Source of the DNA: Prorocentrum cordatum
Lineage: Eukaryota; Sar; Dinophyceae; Prorocentrales; Prorocentraceae
Length of the DNA stretch: 64,000 nucleotides
Assembly: GCA_963575745.1 (NCBI GenBank)
Contig: CAUYUJ010020180.1
Coordinates: 56,001 to 120,000 of the forward strand
Reading direction: 5' to 3'
Below, one piece after another: positions 60,793 through 64,000 of this stretch. The notes under the pieces were generated by a model. The model did no database searches. It was not told where the DNA came from and saw nothing but the letters and a program-made list of their open reading frames with translations. Position numbers and translations under genes: made by a program. Within the stretch, counting starts at the first letter, position 1. Every line of letters begins with the position of its first letter.

Positions 60793-61885
60793 ATGGCCCA
60801 GCCCGCCGAGCGCGCAGCTGCCGCGAGCCTGCCCGTCGAGGCTCTGAAGCACGCGGCGGCGCCGAGCCCGAGCTCGAACGAGATTCTCGAGCGCATGGCC
60901 AAGCAGAACGAGAAGATCATCGAGAAATTGAACTACATCGCCGAGAATGTCAGCATCGCCGAGATGCGCCAGTGCCAGTCGAGCGCGCAAAGCACGGATG
61001 CACCGAGGATGACACGAGCTGCTACTTCAAGGCCGAGAGCGCCTTGTGGTCGTCGAGCGCCCAGCAAGCCGTGCTGGAGATGGTCTACAAAGGCGGGCGC
61101 CACAAGAGCATCGAGCACGGCCACATTCTCAACGAGAAGGACAAGAGGCGTATCGAGCTGTCCGTGGCGGTGTTATTCAAGACCTACGTCGAGAAGAACG
61201 AGCACGCGCGCGACATCTTCGAGAACCACGGAGAGCCCCCCGATGACCTCTTCTGGTTCATGCCGACCTTCAAGGCCAAGCTGCAGGAGCTCGCCAAGAA
61301 GAAAGACATGGAGCTCGGCGCCGAGAAGGTCGAGAAGCTGACCCACGGCTCCTACACCGAGCGCATCGGGTTAGCCCTCCCAAGCATCCCCGCCGAGCTC
61401 CTCCACCTCCACGAGCTAGTGCTGCTGGTCAACGAGAAGTTCGAGCCCGTCGAGCACTTGCGCGAGAGGCCCGCCGGGAGTGCCGATACGCTTTCAACGT
61501 GATTCCGCGCAGGGCCCGAGAGCACGCCAGGTGGTGCAACGAGACCTCCACGGTCTCGATGGCGACCGACGGGGTCGCCAAGGCTACGACCCTAACCATC
61601 ATCAAGTGGCGCTGGTCCATCAAGAAGACCGCGGACATGAGCTACGAGCTGCACGAGCACAGCTACCAAGACAAGCGCGCCAAGCGGGACTACTCGAAAA
61701 CCGTCGAGCAGCAGAAGCACGAGGAGGTGCTTCTCGAGAACCACATCAAGCCGCACTTCGACAAGTACGCGTCGATCCAGGAAGAGCACGGCAAACTCAA
61801 CATGAACAAGCGCGATGACGAGAGGAGCCAGGCCGACGCGAGGGCCGAGTCAGAGCCCGCCTCGTTCATGCTCGCGGGCGCCTGA
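60793..61885 (+). pseudogene. Charged helical protein gene with two frameshifts
   Basis: Coding sequence starts at an ATG (MAQPAERAAAASLPVEALKH, then EILERMAKQNEKIIEKLNYI). It moves to a second frame near 61,000 (DDTSCYFKAESALWSSSAQQ, KGGRHKSIEHGHILNEKDK, DIFENHGEPPDDLFWFMPTF) and to a third near 61,480 (FNVIPRRAREHARWCNETS, IIKWRWSIKKTADMSYELHE, TVEQQKHEEVLLENHIKPHF), ending at a TGA at 61,883-61,885. Both changes are in the same direction. Composition is consistent with a soluble, largely helical protein of about 360 residues. No family was recognised. Codon use with G/C third positions is strong, so it decayed recently, or the shifts are assembly errors or tiny introns. Confidence 0.5.
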
Positions 61886-62086
61886 GCGCACGAGCTCCCC
61901 GAGCCAAGCGCACCATGGTTTTTTCCCCTACGAGGGTGCCGTTTCGGGGTGCGCGCTCGAGCCCCATCTGCTTTTCAAGCTCCAAGAGAGCGCACGAGCA
62001 CGCGCGAGCGGCGTTCCAAGCTGCGGGGCGCTACCCCCCCCCCTCTCGCCGAGTGATCCTCGATCAATCATCTTAGAATCAAGCGG
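61886..62086. other. 3' flank of the frameshifted gene
   Basis: This is mixed sequence with no feature recognised apart from a C run near 62,035. The satellite begins at its right edge. Confidence 0.4.
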
Positions 62087-63140
62087 GCTCGATCCTGCGT
62101 CCTCGGATCGATGATCCGAGATCTTGAGCCCGAGCATTTTCGGGCACCTTGGGTCCTAGATCCGAGGGTCGCCAGGCTTGGGCTCGAAGATCTCGGGTTC
62201 GCGATCCGAGGATCGAGGATCGAGCCTCGGCGACCCTCGATCGTCACAATGCCATCGAGCACGCTCGATCCTCCACCCTCGGATCGAGGGCCCGAGATCT
62301 TGAGCCCGAGCATATTCGAGCACCTTGGAGCGTTGGGACTTAGATCCGAGGGTCGCCAAACTTGGGCTCGAAGATCTCGGGTTCGACGCCCGAGGCTCGA
62401 GGGCCGAGCATGGGCGATAACAGATCGCCCTCGCCGCCGTCCTCGAGCCCGCGCTGCCACCGAGCAGGCTCGATCCTCCATCCTCGGATCGAGGGCCCGA
62501 GATCGGGTCGCCAAGCTTGGACTGGCAGATCTCGGGTTCGACATCAGAGGCTCGAGAACCGAGCCTCGGCGTTAGTAGATCGCCCCTCTCGCCGCCCTCG
62601 AGGCCGCGCTGCCACCGAGCAGGCTCGATCCTCCATCCTCGGATCGAGGGTCCGGGATCTTTGTCTCGAGCATCTGCGAGCACCTCGGATCCCAGATCCG
62701 ATGGTCGCCAAGCTTGGACTGGAAGATCTCGTTGTCGACGTCCGAGGCTCGAGGGCCGAGCCCATTGCTTCTCTGGTCGTCCTCGGGTCCACGCTGCCAC
62801 CGAGCTGGCTCGCCCCTCCATTCTCAGATCGAGGATCCGAGATCTTGGTCTTGAGCATCTGCGAGCACCTCGGATCCTAGATCAAATGGTCGCCAAGCTT
62901 GGACTGGAAGATCTCGGGTTCGACATCCAAGGCTCGAGGACCGAGCCAGGTGCTTCTCTGGTCGTCATCGGGCCCGCATTGCCACCGAGCAGGCTCGGCC
63001 CCCCATCCTCGGATCGTGGATCCGAGATCTTGGTTTCGCGCATCTGCGAGCACCTCGGATTGCAGACCCGAGGATCGCCAAGCTTAGACTCCCGGATCTC
63101 GGGTCGTCGATCCGAGAGTCGAGGGTTGAGCCTCGACACC
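62087..63140. repeat. 155-205-bp satellite, six units
   Basis: Units start at about 62,087, 62,263, 62,468, 62,623, 62,808 and 62,993, each at GCTCGATCCTCCATCCTCGG or a variant. They continue through GATCCGAGATCTTG, GAGCACCTTGG or GAGCACCTCGGAT, GGTCGCCAAGCTTGGACTGG and AGATCTCGGGTTCGAC. The many GATC, CTCGAG and TCCGAGGATC steps make it rich in short palindromes. Confidence 0.9.
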
Positions 63141-63149
63141 TGGCGGCCA

Positions 63150-63380
63150 CGCGCGCGCACAAACGCGCGCACGCACGCGCGCGCACACGCAAACGCACCA
63201 ACGCACACACACACACACACAAACACGCGCACGCACGCACGCACGCACGCACTCATACACACACACTCGCACACCAGCACACTCGCACACTGACACACAC
63301 ACACACACTCCCACACACACACACACACCCACACACACACACTCTCACACACTCCCACACACTCACACACAAGAGCACAA
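63150..63380. repeat. (CA)n/(CACG)n microsatellite
   Basis: GCGCACGCACGC steps pass into ACACACAC with CTCACACACTCC interruptions. Confidence 0.9.
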
Positions 63381-63590
63381 ACACAAACAACAGCAGCCAC
63401 GACAGCAACAGCAAACAGCAAAACCGCAGCAACAGTAGGGCAGAACAGCACCAAGACAAACAGCAGGGATAACAAACAACAGCTGCACACCCGCACGCTC
63501 GCTAACAGCAGCAAGACAAACAATAATAACGCAAGCAGAAAGACAAGCAAGAACAGCAACAATACAAACAACACGAACAACAAACAACCG
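63381..63590. repeat. CAA/CAG-rich simple sequence
   Basis: These are irregular AACAACAGCAGC and AACAATAA steps. Confidence 0.75.
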
Positions 63591-63874
63591 TGGCCAATTT
63601 AGGCTCAGGCATTCCAAGCCAGCTGAGGACGCGGCGCACCACGGCCGAGACGCAGCGCCCCATGGCCGAGTCGGACAGCGACGGTCGTCGGTCTGTCGCC
63701 GAGCGGTCGGACGACGAGAGCGTCGGAGAGTGGGCGAAGGGCGACGAGTGGACGAGGGAGACGGAACCCGCCGCGCGGGGGGAGGGCGCCAGCAAACCCG
63801 AGGACAGAAGCCTCGAGGACAAGAAGCTCGACGACAAGAAGGCCACGCTCGAGGTCAAGAAGCTCGACGACTAG
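63590..63874 (+). CDS. Lys/Asp/Glu-rich repeat protein (possible)
   Basis: This 94-codon frame has a Ser/Asp/Arg-rich start and ends in reiterated EDKKLDDKKATLEVKKLDD. The DNA repeats CTCGAGGACAAGAAGCTCGA in 21- and 42-bp steps. A TAG at 63,872 ends the frame, yet the same repeat (CTCGAGGACAATAAGCTCGA) continues past it to about 63,925, so the stop may be a mutation in a longer coiled-coil-like protein. Its start is weak, directly after a simple repeat. Confidence 0.3.
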   Translation: MANLGSGIPSQLRTRRTTAETQRPMAESDSDGRRSVAERSDDESVGEWAKGDEWTRETEPAARGEGASKPEDRSLEDKKLDDKKATLEVKKLDD

Positions 63875-64000
63875 AGGGCCGCGCTCGAGGACAATAAGCT
63901 CGACGACAACAGGCGCGGGCGCCTCTGCAAGCCCGCGACGACGCGGCAGCGCGATGCCTCGCAGGCCTCGGCCCCGAGTTCCGACACAGCCCTGAGGCGC

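Overview
The window looks like nuclear DNA of a dinoflagellate, probably one with a GC-rich genome such as Prorocentrum (the genus is a guess). The evidence is: relict copies of the dinoflagellate spliced leader (DinoSL) in the DNA, including a tandem stack of truncated copies; fragments of a tandem-domain plastid light-harvesting (LHC) polyprotein; a Ty1/copia element whose polyprotein carries a cytosine-methyltransferase-like domain; very high repeat load with simple repeats of many kinds; and sparse, mostly decayed coding sequence. No bacterial operon, rRNA or intact tRNA was recognised.

Layout. 1-6.9 kb is a degenerate GC-rich satellite with a higher-order anchor and four copies of a roughly 250-bp hairpin block. 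6.9-8.1 kb is simple-sequence DNA. 8.1-9.4 kb (minus) is a decayed Cys-rich/coiled-coil gene, bordered by a poly-C/poly-G foldback-like element at 9.43-10.54 kb. 11-14 kb holds a small inverted-repeat element, minisatellites and a satellite island. 14.9-18.65 kb (minus) is a broken or multi-exon gene with a superfamily-1 helicase C-terminus and Cys-rich modules. 21.2-31.9 kb (minus) is a mosaic of an acidic repeat-protein family, LHC fragments, two DinoSL relics and a short motif recurring 14 times ahead of polypyrimidine-AG tracts. A 9.8-kb copia LTR element on the minus strand (32,017-41,823) has inserted into this mosaic, which resumes at 41.8-43.2 kb. 43.5-51.3 kb is mostly tandem repeats. 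51.36-52.16 kb is a 36-bp minisatellite directly upstream of two well-kept plus-strand ORFs (52.67-56.52 kb): a Tpt1/KptA-like RNA 2'-phosphotransferase-domain protein and a zinc-ribbon protein. 56.5-62 kb has inverted-repeat elements and one frameshifted gene (60.8-61.9 kb). 62-63.4 kb is a 155-205-bp satellite and CA-rich DNA, and a Lys/Asp-rich ORF lies at the right edge.

How it fits together. Nearly all coding signal from 43 to 8 kb is on the minus strand and that after 51 kb is on the plus strand, in keeping with the unidirectional gene blocks of dinoflagellates. DinoSL relics in front of the LHC fragment indicate repeated retroposition of trans-spliced mRNA, and a DinoSL-like stretch inside both LTRs of the copia element suggests the element may have used trans-splicing too. 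The two-ORF unit at 52.7-56.5 kb is the best-preserved coding sequence and the main candidate for an undescribed system; the methyltransferase-like copia element is the second. All calls come from reading the sequence by eye; no database search was run.
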